From contig JAPKDJ010000007.1 in NCBI GenBank assembly GCA_026421245.1, positions 1 to 64,000 of the forward strand: DNA of 64,000 nucleotides. The letters are read 5' to 3'. Below the pieces are notes generated by a model. It was not told where the DNA came from, made no database searches, and was given only the letters and a program-made list of their open reading frames with translations. This stretch comes from Akkermansiaceae bacterium. Lineage in GTDB: Bacteria > Verrucomicrobiota > Verrucomicrobiia > Verrucomicrobiales > Akkermansiaceae. Positions 29,108 through 39,355 of the stretch are shown here, piece by piece (positions within the stretch are counted from its first letter, which is position 1; each line of letters starts with the position of its first letter). Position numbers and translations under genes: made by a program.

Positions 29108-29758
29108 ATGCTGAAGCAGGAGCGCGCCGACTATGTTCTTCGACGTCTTGAGGAGTTGTATCCGGAAACGCCAATTCCTTTGGATCATACCAATCCTTTC
29201 ACCCTTCTTGTTGCGGTTCTATTGTCAGCCCAGTGCACCGATGTCCGGGTCAATCTCGTGACTCCAGCTTTGTTCAAACTTGCCGACTCGGCAGAGAAGA
29301 TGAGGAAGCTATCGGTCGAGAAAATTAATTCTATTGTCCGTCCCTGTGGTCTCGCTCCTCGAAAAGCGGCTTCTATCCAGGGGCTTTCTCAGATTTTGGT
29401 GGAAAAACACGGAGGAAAGGTTCCTGCCGATATGGCGGCCTTGGAAGAGCTTCCGGGGGTGGGTCACAAGACGGCTTCAGTCGTGATGGCGCAGGCATTC
29501 GAAGTGCCGGCCTTTCCAGTGGATACCCACATTCACCGTCTTGCCCAGCGGTGGAAATTAACCGATGGTCGGAATGTGCAACGCACTGAAGAAGACTTAA
29601 AGAAACTCTTCCCCCGAGAATTGTGGAACAAGCTCCACCTGCAGATCATTTTCTATGGTCGCGAGTATTGTAGTGCAAGAGGGTGCAACGGAATGGTCTG
29701 CGAGATCTGTAAAGTCTTATTCCCAAGCCGAAAGACACCCGTCCGAACCAAAAAATAA
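29108..29758 (+). CDS. nth: Endonuclease III
   Basis: LLSAQCTDVRVNLVTPALF, LEELPGVGHKTASVVMAQAF, FPVDTHIHRLAQRW, C-terminal Cys cluster CSARGCNGMVCEIC. Confidence 0.93.
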   Translation: MLKQERADYVLRRLEELYPETPIPLDHTNPFTLLVAVLLSAQCTDVRVNLVTPALFKLADSAEKMRKLSVEKINSIVRPCGLAPRKAASIQGLSQILVEKHGGKVPADMAALEELPGVGHKTASVVMAQAFEVPAFPVDTHIHRLAQRWKLTDGRNVQRTEEDLKKLFPRELWNKLHLQIIFYGREYCSARGCNGMVCEICKVLFPSRKTPVRTKK

Positions 29759-29923
29759 GACTTCCCACTACGCATGGGCAAAGTGCGAGAGTCATGATGT
29801 CATGATGTCAAGACTTCAATCTTTCACGGAATTCGCTGTTTTCTGGAAAAGTTCCTTTACTCAGCGGGCTCACTTTCGAGAATGAAAGCCAGCTTCATCC
29901 TCAACCGACCTCAAACACACACC

Positions 29924-30712
29924 ATGACTCAGATCTCCAAGTTCCGTACCGCCAAAGGGTGGCTCGTAGGTTCCGCTTTCACCCTTCTTGCCGCCGCTCC
30001 TGCGCTTGCTCAGGAGGGTGCCCAAAAAGACAAAAGTGCCCTTGATAGCTATCTGCTCGATGGTGGTCCGCTCACCATCTTTATTGTTGCTGTCGGTCTC
30101 CTTTCTCTCATTAGTTTGACGGTTTTCAACTTCATGAACCTCACCAAGGCGAAGTTTGCTCCCGATGACTTGAAGGCAGCGCTTCTCGATCACATGACTA
30201 ATTGCCGTGTGCGCTCCGCGATCGAGCTTTCAGCCTCCCATCCTTCCTACCTTGGTCGTATGATGGCCTACTCTCTTCCCAACATCGACGCCACCCGCCC
30301 GGAGGATCTTGGACGCGACCACGTTGAGGACGCTATTGCTGATTTCTCCATCAACGAAACCCGCAAGCAGATGACTTTCATCACCTTGCTTTCCCTCGTT
30401 GCACAAGCCGCTCCCATGCTCGGTCTCTTTGGAACCGTCTTCGGTATGATCGGGGCATTCTCGACTTTGGGTGAAAATGCCGGAGCCGATCCCCAGGATC
30501 TCGCGGCCGATATCTCGGTTGCCCTTTTGACCACTATGTGGGGCCTGATCGTTGCCATCCTTTCTCTCTTCGCCTACTTCTTCTTTAAGAACCGCTTCAA
30601 CGCCTTGGTCGCTGATTGTCATGGCACTGCGGAGAATTTGATCAATGCATCCATCCAGACTGTGAATGCGGATGCACATCTTGCTAAGATTCCCGAGGGG
30701 ATTGCCGTTTAA
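29924..30712 (+). CDS. MotA/TolQ/ExbB family proton channel protein with N-terminal leader
   Basis: MTQISKFRTAKGWLVGSAFTLLAAAPALAQ leader; 'AQAAPMLGLFGTVFGMIGAFSTLGENAGADPQDLAADISVALLTTMWGLIVAI'. Confidence 0.9.
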   Translation: MTQISKFRTAKGWLVGSAFTLLAAAPALAQEGAQKDKSALDSYLLDGGPLTIFIVAVGLLSLISLTVFNFMNLTKAKFAPDDLKAALLDHMTNCRVRSAIELSASHPSYLGRMMAYSLPNIDATRPEDLGRDHVEDAIADFSINETRKQMTFITLLSLVAQAAPMLGLFGTVFGMIGAFSTLGENAGADPQDLAADISVALLTTMWGLIVAILSLFAYFFFKNRFNALVADCHGTAENLINASIQTVNADAHLAKIPEGIAV

Positions 30713-30773
30713 CCCGCCAGAGGGGAGGGAATGACTCCTTCCCCCTCGTTGAACTTCACCACCTCAAAATCCA

Positions 30774-31241
30774 ATGGCTTCAAACAGACTCCGCGCAGTC
30801 AACAAGAACCAGGGCGAACCAGCCGAGATGGACATGTCACCAATGATCGACATGGTCTTTCTGTTGCTTCTCTTCTTCCTCGTTGTTTCTAACCCGAAAA
30901 CAATCAAAATTGATCCGAGGGTCCAACCACCGGTTGCTGCCAATGGACAAGCCGCGAAATCGCTCCACGGTAAGATCGTGATCAATATCCGAGATGATGG
31001 AGCTCTCCTTGCCGAAGATCTCAAAACGATATTTGACGGTGTTGAAGATCTCAAGGACTACCTGGAAAAGGAGAAGGACAAAGTGAAGGCCAAGGGAAAA
31101 ACTCCCGTGCTTCACATCCGTGGAGACAAGCGAGCTAACTTCAAGTTTTGCCAGCGCGTCATCAAAGCAGGGGCAGCAGCAGGGATTGATTCTCTTGCCT
31201 ACGGTGCCTACAACAAAGCTCCTCCCAGATCTGCAAAGTAA
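30774..31241 (+). CDS. ExbD/TolR family biopolymer transporter (first copy)
   Basis: 'EMDMSPMIDMVFLLLLFFLV' single TM; 'ILHIRGDKRANF'-like C-domain (VLHIRGDKRANFKFCQRVI). Confidence 0.88.
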   Translation: MASNRLRAVNKNQGEPAEMDMSPMIDMVFLLLLFFLVVSNPKTIKIDPRVQPPVAANGQAAKSLHGKIVINIRDDGALLAEDLKTIFDGVEDLKDYLEKEKDKVKAKGKTPVLHIRGDKRANFKFCQRVIKAGAAAGIDSLAYGAYNKAPPRSAK

Positions 31242-31256
31242 ACGTAGAAAATTGAT

Positions 31257-31733
31257 ATGTCGCGCCACAAAAAAATGCAGCCTCCCGAGGAAGATGAACC
31301 AGCGTTGAATATCTCCTCGTTGATTGACGTTTGTTTTCTTCTCTTGATCTACTTTATCGTCACAACCCAGATTGTTCGAAAGGAACAGGAACTCAGCACT
31401 TCGCTCCCCTCGGTCGCTCCCTCTGAAACTCCGCCGGAACTCGCTCCAATGCTGATCCTCTTGGAGGCAAACGGAAACATTTCCATCAAGGGTGAAAGTG
31501 GTGTGGTCGAACTCATTGAATCAAATTCCGATGCCCGTGTGCTCACGAATCTTTCCCAGCGTCTTGATCTGCACAAAAGTGTTGCTGATACCTCCAGTAG
31601 CACGGCTTTGGTGCAAATTCGGGTGGACGGTGATGCCGTGCAACAGCGGGTGATCGATGTTCTCAACGCTCTTGCTGGAGCGGAGATTACCGAGATTACT
31701 TTCACTGACCTTTTGGACCCTGACGCCAACTAA
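31257..31733 (+). CDS. ExbD/TolR family biopolymer transporter (second copy)
   Basis: 'ALNISSLIDVCFLLLIYFIVTTQI' single TM; 'VQIRVDGDAVQQRVIDVLNAL'. Confidence 0.88.
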   Translation: MSRHKKMQPPEEDEPALNISSLIDVCFLLLIYFIVTTQIVRKEQELSTSLPSVAPSETPPELAPMLILLEANGNISIKGESGVVELIESNSDARVLTNLSQRLDLHKSVADTSSSTALVQIRVDGDAVQQRVIDVLNALAGAEITEITFTDLLDPDAN

Positions 31734-31870
31734 TGGCCTCTCGGTTTCATCCGAATTAACCTAAGGAATACCTTGCGGACATCGTTCCAACTCTTGCCGG
31801 AAGGCTGAAGAGCTGCCCAGGCTCTCAGCCTTTCTTTTTCCCAAAAAATACTCACGCCACCACACGAACC

Positions 31871-34800
31871 ATGAACTCCATCCAATCGATCCGCCGAACC
31901 TTCGGGGTCGTCCTGCTCGCTCTCTGCGGCTTCTGCGCTCCGCTGCAAGGACAGGCCCTTGCCAACATGCATAAAGAGTCCCTTGATGCCATGAAGACCG
32001 GCAAGTGGGCTGAAGCCCAAGCCGTTCTCGTCAAAGCCACCAACACTTACGACGCCCGTGCTCTCCAACTCTTCGGGCCCCGCTTTGGTTGGTTCTGGTA
32101 TCACCGCGGCTACTGCGAAATCAAACTGAACATGTTTGATGACGCGATGAAGTCGTTCGAGAAGTGCTACGCCAAATACAAGAACGTGAAGCCGAAGCCA
32201 AATCAGGCTCCGAGTAACAACATGTATAATAAGAAGGCCCTCCTCATGTGGGGACACGCCGCCAAGGGTGCGGAAGAGTGGGGCACTTCCATCCGGATGT
32301 ATAAAAAGTTTCTGGAGGAGCGTGATGAAAGCCGTGATCGCTACGAAAAAGGCGTGTTCTACATCAACATGGCCATCAACCACTACAAGCTGGATAAGGT
32401 CACGGAGGGCAGCAAATATCTTGAAACAGCGATCACCGGAAAGGTTGTCTTTCCAACCCCAAACAAAGGCATCATGGCTGCCTTCAATGTCATGGTTGAG
32501 TCTGTCATTAGGAAGAAAGATGAGCAGGCTCTCCTCGACTTCCTCGCCAAGAACCGGGCACACATCAAGCTGGAGCCGTTTGAGGCCCACGAATTTTCTG
32601 CTCTCTTCATGAAGCTAGCCCAAGATGCTCGCTCTGCGGAGATGATTAGGTCAACCTTTGAGCTCTACGCCTTGGTCCCCAGTACCGTGGCTGCCATCGA
32701 TTCGATTAAAGCACGTCTTGCCATGGTGGGCACCCACGCTCGAACCATCCGTGATGGCTCCATGATCGTGAAAAAGGATGACTTGAACGGGAGCCTTACC
32801 GATCTTGAAAAAGCAAACTCATCGGGGAAAGTGAATGAGGTCTATGCGTATCTCAACACTGCCGTTCTCCATGAAGAGGATGGAAACATCCGTGGTGCCT
32901 TTGCTGTCTATGAGCAGCTTGAGCTTTACTATCCCAAGGCGAAGATCTTCCGTGATGGCAAGGTGGTCGCCGCTCGCGAGAACAATCTCTACAACCTCGT
33001 CCGGACTTCCGCCGTCATCGGCGAGGTACTCATCACTGAGCATTATGGATCGATCTTCTTGAAAGATTTCCCTGAGAGCTCGCACGTCAAGGAAGTCCGC
33101 CGGATGATGCTCACCAGCCTCTTTTTCAACGGCGAGTATGAAAAGTGTATCGAAGTTGCGGAACTCATGCTTCCGAGGCTCAGCAAGCCATCGACACAGC
33201 ATGAAGTGTGTCTCTTCGTTCTTGGTGGCAGCAAACACTACCTCGGTGCTTTTCTCGAAGCTCAGCCTATTCTCAACGAGTATATTGATACCTACAAGAA
33301 GAGCAAAGATTCCGACAAGCTCCGCGTTCAGGCTGCGTCCTACTTCCATGCGGCAAACTACTCGCGCCTGCAGGAATGGACAAAATCCGCTGGTTTGCTC
33401 GATGCGTTCCTTAAGGAATACCCCGAGCCAAAATCAAATCTCTATTACCCGTTCGCTCTCTTCGACCGTGCGAACTGCTTCTACGCAGAGAACCAATATG
33501 AAGAAGCGCTTGCATACACCACCCGGGTTGAGACCGAGTTTCCCGGTGTTTCAGTGATGGAACAAAATCTCGCTCTGAAAGGGAACGTTCTCGAAGGAGT
33601 AAAGAAGCCCGAAGAAGCCGAACAGTATTACCTGAAGGCCCTCGCGCTCTCAGAGAAGAAGAACAACGACCTCGTTTCCGGCGAGTGCCTCTTTTATCTG
33701 ACCGCTCTCATTGGTAAGGAAAAAATTGGTAAGGAGGAGAACCCCCGGGTTGCCGAAGCAGTTCCCTACTATAACAAGTTCTGGGAGGAATATGGTGATG
33801 ACTCGCCCTTTAAGGCGAAAGTTGCAGTCGCCGGGATTCCGGGAATGCGTAAGGTTGGAAAGATTGACGAAGCTCTTGAGCGCCTTCAGGGAGTTATTTC
33901 GGAGATCGCCAAAATCCCCGGAACTCCAGGACTTGAGGAATCCATCGGTTCCTATACCGACGAATATCTGAAGGAGAAAAATCCAGAGGAGCTCAAGGAA
34001 CATTACTACAATTTCCCGGGAATCGATTCCCGTGACATGGCGACCCGTGCTTTGCTTCGAATCGCGATCATCGATGTCTTCGAAGGTGTTCTCGCCAGCG
34101 CTGGCAAAGAAAATAATGAAGACATAGCGCGTGACGCTCAGGCTATGATTAACGTTCTCTTCAAGGAGCTTCGCGATGACTTTAACCCCAAGGATCTCTC
34201 GAACTTTATTCTTGTGAAAGTTGGAAACTTCATCCGTAAAAACACCAGTCAGCCTCAAGCCGCCCGCGTTTACTATGAGGAAGCTCTCAACCGTAAAAAC
34301 GACCAGTCGCACAAGTTTGCTGCCATTTTTGGGCTCGCCGATGTGAGTGCTCAAGGAAGCTCCAAAGCTCAAAAAACCGAGGCCATCAAATTACTCAAGC
34401 GGGTGATTGATGACTCCGACGACAATTCGGAGAGGGAAGAAGCCCAGTATTTAACCGCTTCAATCCATGCCGATAATGGTGACTACGACAAGGCCATTGA
34501 GGCAGCCAAGGAATATATCAACAACAAATCCTTCCGCCAATATAGCGTTCCTGCACGAATGCTTCTCGGTGCGGCTCATGACAAGTCCGGTCGCGCAGAT
34601 GATGCTCTTATCGCCTATCAACAGGTCTGGAGCTCAAGCATGGGTGCGATCCGCTACTCTGCTCCGGCAATGAAACGTTGGATGGAAATTCTTTGGAAAC
34701 GCAGTGGCAGCAACAAGAGTGGCCTGAGTGATCGCCAATATGCCTACGAAAAAGGGTATATGTATATCAAGCTGACCACTCTTGCTGTGAAGAAAGCAAC

Positions 34801-34900
34801 TCCCAATGAGCGAGCATTGTACGCCTTAGTTGCTGATCTGGTGCAGATCTACGAAGCGAACTCGGAAACCGAACCTGTCCTTGAAGAGGAAGAGAACTAG
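31871..34900 (+). CDS. Large secreted tetratricopeptide-repeat protein
   Basis: Signal peptide then many TPR-like repeats, e.g. 'AEAQAVLVKATNTYDARALQLFG', 'YPFALFDRANCFYAENQYEEALAYTTRVETEFP'. Confidence 0.83.
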   Translation: MNSIQSIRRTFGVVLLALCGFCAPLQGQALANMHKESLDAMKTGKWAEAQAVLVKATNTYDARALQLFGPRFGWFWYHRGYCEIKLNMFDDAMKSFEKCYAKYKNVKPKPNQAPSNNMYNKKALLMWGHAAKGAEEWGTSIRMYKKFLEERDESRDRYEKGVFYINMAINHYKLDKVTEGSKYLETAITGKVVFPTPNKGIMAAFNVMVESVIRKKDEQALLDFLAKNRAHIKLEPFEAHEFSALFMKLAQDARSAEMIRSTFELYALVPSTVAAIDSIKARLAMVGTHARTIRDGSMIVKKDDLNGSLTDLEKANSSGKVNEVYAYLNTAVLHEEDGNIRGAFAVYEQLELYYPKAKIFRDGKVVAARENNLYNLVRTSAVIGEVLITEHYGSIFLKDFPESSHVKEVRRMMLTSLFFNGEYEKCIEVAELMLPRLSKPSTQHEVCLFVLGGSKHYLGAFLEAQPILNEYIDTYKKSKDSDKLRVQAASYFHAANYSRLQEWTKSAGLLDAFLKEYPEPKSNLYYPFALFDRANCFYAENQYEEALAYTTRVETEFPGVSVMEQNLALKGNVLEGVKKPEEAEQYYLKALALSEKKNNDLVSGECLFYLTALIGKEKIGKEENPRVAEAVPYYNKFWEEYGDDSPFKAKVAVAGIPGMRKVGKIDEALERLQGVISEIAKIPGTPGLEESIGSYTDEYLKEKNPEELKEHYYNFPGIDSRDMATRALLRIAIIDVFEGVLASAGKENNEDIARDAQAMINVLFKELRDDFNPKDLSNFILVKVGNFIRKNTSQPQAARVYYEEALNRKNDQSHKFAAIFGLADVSAQGSSKAQKTEAIKLLKRVIDDSDDNSEREEAQYLTASIHADNGDYDKAIEAAKEYINNKSFRQYSVPARMLLGAAHDKSGRADDALIAYQQVWSSSMGAIRYSAPAMKRWMEILWKRSGSNKSGLSDRQYAYEKGYMYIKLTTLAVKKATPNERALYALVADLVQIYEANSETEPVLEEEEN

Positions 34901-34935
34901 AAGAAGAGAAACGAACCCAAACTGAACCAACAGAC

Positions 34936-35847
34936 ATGAAAAAAATTCTCACCACTGCCCTCTTCGTGGCCGCTTCTCTCAGTAGACTCTCTGCGATCGA
35001 GCCCCGAATTCTCATCGTCACTGACAAGGATACCTTTGCCGGTTACATGGCTGCTGCTGATAAAACCGCCTTTCTTTGGCGGGAAAACGAAGAGTCGACT
35101 TTGACCCGAAAGCAGAGCCAAAAAACCTGCACGGTCTACTTTATCCAGCCTCCCGAATTTACCGAGGCCATGGAACTTTATAAGAGTCGCAATTATAAGG
35201 ATGCCGCCGAAAAATTTGCCTTGTGTGTCGAATCATACAGCAAGGTGAAGGAGGTCCCCGGAAATCCTTCTACGCTGGCCGGTTTCTACCAAATGGAATG
35301 TGCCCGTCGTCTTGAGGATCTTGAAACTCTCGCAGGGCTCTTTGCGAAATTTGATCCAGAAAACCTCCTTCAGGAATTCCATAAGGTTCAATACGAGATG
35401 TATGGAGTCATTTGGGATGCAGTTCGCACCGCAAGCTGGAGTCGACTTGACACCATTTGTCGTGATGAGAAGTGGCGGAATCGTAAGCTTCCTGGAAGTC
35501 TACGGGCCCAGATCGCCTACTGCCACGGACTTGCCCTGGAAGGTGGAAACCAACCGATCAAGGCGCTCAATGCTTACAATAATGCCTTTGTTGCCGACTT
35601 CTCTGCGTCAGAGGAATTGACCCGCAAATCGGCTGTCAATTGTCTCCGCATCCTCTTGGATCATGAGGATGTGAAGACCACAATGGGTCTTTATACGACC
35701 GAGGACTACCGCGATGACTCCAACGGAGCCATGTTGATCAAGGAGGGAACGGCTATTCTTAAGCTTTGGGACAAGGTCCTGGGGGCCGGGAAAAAAGTTC
35801 CGGCCAAATACAAGGAGTTCCTCAAGTTTCCACCTAAAGGGAACTAA
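34936..35847 (+). CDS. Secreted protein of unknown function in the ExbBD-TPR operon
   Basis: Signal peptide MKKILTTALFVAASLSRLSA; TPR-like 'FTEAMELYKSRNYKDAAEKFALCVESYSKV'. Confidence 0.75.
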   Translation: MKKILTTALFVAASLSRLSAIEPRILIVTDKDTFAGYMAAADKTAFLWRENEESTLTRKQSQKTCTVYFIQPPEFTEAMELYKSRNYKDAAEKFALCVESYSKVKEVPGNPSTLAGFYQMECARRLEDLETLAGLFAKFDPENLLQEFHKVQYEMYGVIWDAVRTASWSRLDTICRDEKWRNRKLPGSLRAQIAYCHGLALEGGNQPIKALNAYNNAFVADFSASEELTRKSAVNCLRILLDHEDVKTTMGLYTTEDYRDDSNGAMLIKEGTAILKLWDKVLGAGKKVPAKYKEFLKFPPKGN

Positions 35848-35866
35848 GAGCGATTCTTGAAAATCT

Positions 35867-35900
35867 CAAACGACGATCCTGAAAAGGATCGTCGTTTTCT
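35867..35900 (+). terminator. Rho-independent terminator
   Basis: AAACGACGATCCT GAAA AGGATCGTCGTTTTCTTTT. Confidence 0.9.
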
Positions 35901-36089
35901 TTTCGACTGAGAGGTTGAAGTCGGGAGGTGAGCCTACTTCAGTAAGTGATGTCCTCGATGGAGAGTTTCTCACACCGCTTGGCACAGACGACGATCAAGG
36001 TGGGAAAGGTCGATGGCCAGTGCGCCGAGAATGACCAATAGTCCAATTCACTGTGCGGATATTTCTGCACAAACATTGACGAGCCCAAC

Positions 36090-36767
36090 CTAAGTTCCTA
36101 ACGCCGATTGAAAGGCACCTAGGTTCTCGACCGGGTCGTTGCCGTCGAAGATTGCCGAACCGGAGACGACGAAGTTGGGCTTCATCCTGGCGATTTGGGC
36201 AATGGTGTCTTTTTTGACGGCACCATCGACGCAGATAAGGAGGTCGGGCTTCCAGGAGCGGAGAATTTCAATCTTGGCCGGGAGGTCGTCGAGGAAGGAG
36301 GCCTTCCCGGTGTCAGGGCCGACGCCAAGGACGAGGACGTAGTCGATCTGATCGAGGTAAGGCTGGATGGTGTCGACGGAGGTTGCGGGGTTGAGGGAGA
36401 CACCTCGGACGATCTCGTCGTTTTTGGAAATGAGGGATAGAGTTGCGCCGATGTCGGCAGTGTATTCGACGGAGAAAGAGATGAGATCGGCACCGGCTTT
36501 CGCGAAGGAAGCGATGTGTTTTTCGGGCTGATCGATGAGGAGGTGAACGTCCTTGAGGAGGTCTGTTTTGAGGCCTGCGACAAAGGGCGAGCCGACAGTG
36601 ATGTTGGACCAGATGTTGCCATCCATGACATCGAAGTGCAGTAGGTTGACGCCGTTTTGTGAGAGGGTTTGTAAAGCGGAATTTTGGTCGCCGATGTCGG
36701 CACTCAGGGTGGCGACGGAGAGTTGCGGGCGGCTGCGGATGAGGTCGATTTTTGCTGCGCGGGTCAT
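36090..36767 (-). CDS. Ribulose-phosphate 3-epimerase-like protein
   Basis: 'LLHFDVMDGNIWSNITVGSPFVAGLKT', 'VLVLGVGPDTGKASFLDDLPAKIEILRSWKPDLLICVDGAV'. Confidence 0.82.
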   Translation of the reverse strand: MTRAAKIDLIRSRPQLSVATLSADIGDQNSALQTLSQNGVNLLHFDVMDGNIWSNITVGSPFVAGLKTDLLKDVHLLIDQPEKHIASFAKAGADLISFSVEYTADIGATLSLISKNDEIVRGVSLNPATSVDTIQPYLDQIDYVLVLGVGPDTGKASFLDDLPAKIEILRSWKPDLLICVDGAVKKDTIAQIARMKPNFVVSGSAIFDGNDPVENLGAFQSALGT

Positions 36768-36920
36768 GAGAGTGGAGGGAGATTGGATCGACCCTTTTCA
36801 GGGTTTGATCATTTGAGAGGTTGTGATTCTAGGGTGTAGCCCTGGGCTGCCTTAGGTCGCCTCGGTGGGGCCTTGTGGAGAGTGCTTCTAAAGTCAGCAC
36901 CTAGCCATTTTGGGCTGAGG

Positions 36921-36953
36921 AAAAGACGGCGAACTCCCCGGAGTTCGCCGTCT
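36921..36953 (-). terminator. Rho-independent terminator (minus strand)
   Basis: Minus: AGACGGCGAACTCCGGGGAGTTCGCCGTCTTTTCC. Confidence 0.85.
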
Positions 36954-36974
36954 GAATAATTTACGTGAAGCGGA

Positions 36975-37853
36975 TTAAGCTTCGTTGCTGAGGGTATTGA
37001 AGAGATCGAATCCTTCGGCAGCGGTGGCTCCGTTGTGGACGACTTCTTTGACGGCCTTCATCATCGCGAGAGGAGCCTCGGACTGGAAGACGTTGCGGCC
37101 CATGTCGACTCCGGAAGCGCCGCACTGGATGGCGTTGTAGCAGAGTTCGAGTGCCTCGAGCTCGGGGAGTTTTTTCCCCCCGGCAATGACGACGGGGACG
37201 GGGCAGGCGGCGACGACGTTTTCGAAGCCTTCGGTGTAGTAGGTCTTGACGATGCTGGCTCCGTTCTCGGCACAGACGCGGGAGGCGAGGCCGAAGTAGC
37301 GGGAGTCGCGAGTCATGTTCTTACCGACTGCGGTCACGCCCATGACGGGGATGCTGTATTTGTTTCCGATGTCAACGAGGCGGCTAAAGTTTGCCACGGT
37401 AGAGGCTTCGGTATCAGCATCGCCGATAGCGAGCATGGCGGCCATTGCGGAAACGTTCATGCTGATGGCGTCTTGCTCGGAGATGAGAACGTTGTGGTTC
37501 ATCTCGGTGAGAATGGTGGTGCCGGAATCGGTGCGGAGACAGATGGGCTTGGTGTTGTCTGCTGGGATGCTGGTGCGAATCATGCCGCGGCAGCCCATGA
37601 GGCAGTCAGCTTCTTCGGCAAGAGGGGCGATGTTGAGGTCGATGCGCTCGAGACCGGAAGTGGGTCCCATGAGGAAGCCGTGGTCGAATGCCAGCATGAC
37701 GGTGCGTCCGGACTGGCGGTTGAAGATGCGGGACATGCGGTTTTTGATGCCCCAGGACATACTGTTCATTCCCTTAAGGTAGAATGAAGAGGTGTCGGCG
37801 GGTGTGTTGAGACCGAAGTTGTCTCCGTCTCTGATGTCGTCTAGGTCAGCCAT
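36975..37853 (-). CDS. Class I aldolase/LsrF-like (DeoC/FbaB family) protein
   Basis: 'RTVMLAFDHGFLMGPTSGLERIDLN', 'ADCLMGCRGMIRTSIP', 'IVKTYYTEGFENVVAACPVPVVIAGGKKLPELEAL'; start MADLDDIRDGDNFG at 37853. Confidence 0.85.
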   Translation of the reverse strand: MADLDDIRDGDNFGLNTPADTSSFYLKGMNSMSWGIKNRMSRIFNRQSGRTVMLAFDHGFLMGPTSGLERIDLNIAPLAEEADCLMGCRGMIRTSIPADNTKPICLRTDSGTTILTEMNHNVLISEQDAISMNVSAMAAMLAIGDADTEASTVANFSRLVDIGNKYSIPVMGVTAVGKNMTRDSRYFGLASRVCAENGASIVKTYYTEGFENVVAACPVPVVIAGGKKLPELEALELCYNAIQCGASGVDMGRNVFQSEAPLAMMKAVKEVVHNGATAAEGFDLFNTLSNEA

Positions 37854-37953
37854 GGTTTTAGTTGGTTGGTTGGTTGTTTTGGAAAGTAGCCGGAAGCTCC
37901 TGCTTTCGGTTGGTTGAGAGGTTGCGGGAAGATTCGAAAGCGCGAGCTTTCGG

Positions 37954-39180
37954 CTATGGACGGGCTTCGAGTTTGTCGATGAGGTAGTTGACGGCGCGTT
38001 CGACGAAGGCGTCATCCTGGGCGTTGTTGTCCATGGATTCGACTTCGATAGTGTCGGGGAGTTCTTGTTGCAGGGACTCCCAGTAGGCGGCGTCGAGCCC
38101 GGGGTTGTAGAGTTCGCCACCCTCGGCGGAGTAGCTGGAGACGCCCTTGAGGGGCATGAGGAAAAGGGTGTCCTTGGTGGAGTGGGCGAGTTTTTTTCCG
38201 ATGACTTTGGCAACGCGGGCTTGTTCCTCGGTATTGAGGCGGGGGACGAAGACGTAGGGCGAGTGCCAGGTGATTTGGTGATCTTCGTATCCGGCAGGGA
38301 CTTTGTTGGGCTCGTTGACGAGGATGCCGAGGTGCTCGGAACCGCCGGGGACGATGACCTGGGGGAGGCCGAGTTTTCCGGCGACGGTGAGTCGGTCGGG
38401 GCCGCCAGCGCGGAGGACACCCCAGACGCCATCGGCGATTTCGCCAAGGCCGTAGTCGAAGACGGCATTGATGATGCCTTCTTTCATCATTTGCTCCATG
38501 GCATCACCACCGGCGCCGATGGCGTGGAAGGTGATGACTTCGTAGCCCGCTTTTTCAAAGAGATCGATGGCATGCATCGCGCCCTGGGTGAGGACGCCGA
38601 GATTGGACATACCGATGACACCCTTGGCGGTGGACTTGGTGATGCACTGCTCGGATTGTGCCATGCCCCAAGCGGCGGCGGCGGCGTTGGCGAGAATTTT
38701 GCGGGAGAAAACGTTGAGGCCGAGGATGTCGGAGACAGCGAACATCATGGTGATGTCTTTAATCCCGACGAAAGGGGAGGTGTCGCCGGAGGCAGCGGTG
38801 GAAAGCATGACTTTCGGGAATCCGTAGGGGAGGGCTTGCAGAATGGGGGCGCAGGTCGAGGTGCCCTGGGTGCCACCAAGGGTGACGACGGCGTCGATCT
38901 TTCCGGCCTCTTGACGTTCCACAAGGAGCTTGGTGGCTCCGGAGACGATGAAGGGGTTGGATTGCTCGCGGCTGGGCTTGACGAGGAGTTCGTCGAGATT
39001 GCCGCCGCCTGCGGAAATGACTTCCTGTTTTGAAATGTCAGCTTTGATATCTGAGTCACCGACGAGGGAAAGGTCGATCAGGAGAGCCTTGCCGCCGAGG
39101 GTTTCGATCTCGGAGCGCATGAAGTCGGCCTCGGCAGCTTTCGTATCGAGGGTGGCGAGAATGGCGACGGTTTTCATCAC
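37954..39180 (-). CDS. Tm-1-like ATP-binding domain (UPF0261) protein
   Basis: 'VAILATLDTKAAEADFMRSEIE', 'VVTLGGTQGTSTCAPILQALPYGFPKVMLSTAASGDTSPFVGIKDITMM'. Confidence 0.88.
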   Translation of the reverse strand: MMKTVAILATLDTKAAEADFMRSEIETLGGKALLIDLSLVGDSDIKADISKQEVISAGGGNLDELLVKPSREQSNPFIVSGATKLLVERQEAGKIDAVVTLGGTQGTSTCAPILQALPYGFPKVMLSTAASGDTSPFVGIKDITMMFAVSDILGLNVFSRKILANAAAAAWGMAQSEQCITKSTAKGVIGMSNLGVLTQGAMHAIDLFEKAGYEVITFHAIGAGGDAMEQMMKEGIINAVFDYGLGEIADGVWGVLRAGGPDRLTVAGKLGLPQVIVPGGSEHLGILVNEPNKVPAGYEDHQITWHSPYVFVPRLNTEEQARVAKVIGKKLAHSTKDTLFLMPLKGVSSYSAEGGELYNPGLDAAYWESLQQELPDTIEVESMDNNAQDDAFVERAVNYLIDKLEARP

Positions 39181-39355
39181 GAGGAGAGATACATGATGAA
39201 AAGGGAATCGTCTTGAAGAAAATGAGGTGTTTTTTGAATGAAATCGTCAGGTTCCGGCTCGCGGACGAACTGTGGATCCCGAGATTTAGGGGGCTGAATT
39301 TCCATGGGAATGATGGTGAGCATCGATTAATCGGAGCCTCGGACGCCGGAGGCGG

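Noticed and set aside
36975-38468. 497-aa version of the LsrF-like ORF
   Set aside because: The first ~200 residues are Ser/Pro/Thr-rich antisense text over the Tm-1 gene; the natural start is MADLDDIRDGD at 37853.
38065-39033. 322-aa plus-strand ORF
   Set aside because: Antisense to the well-supported Tm-1-like gene.
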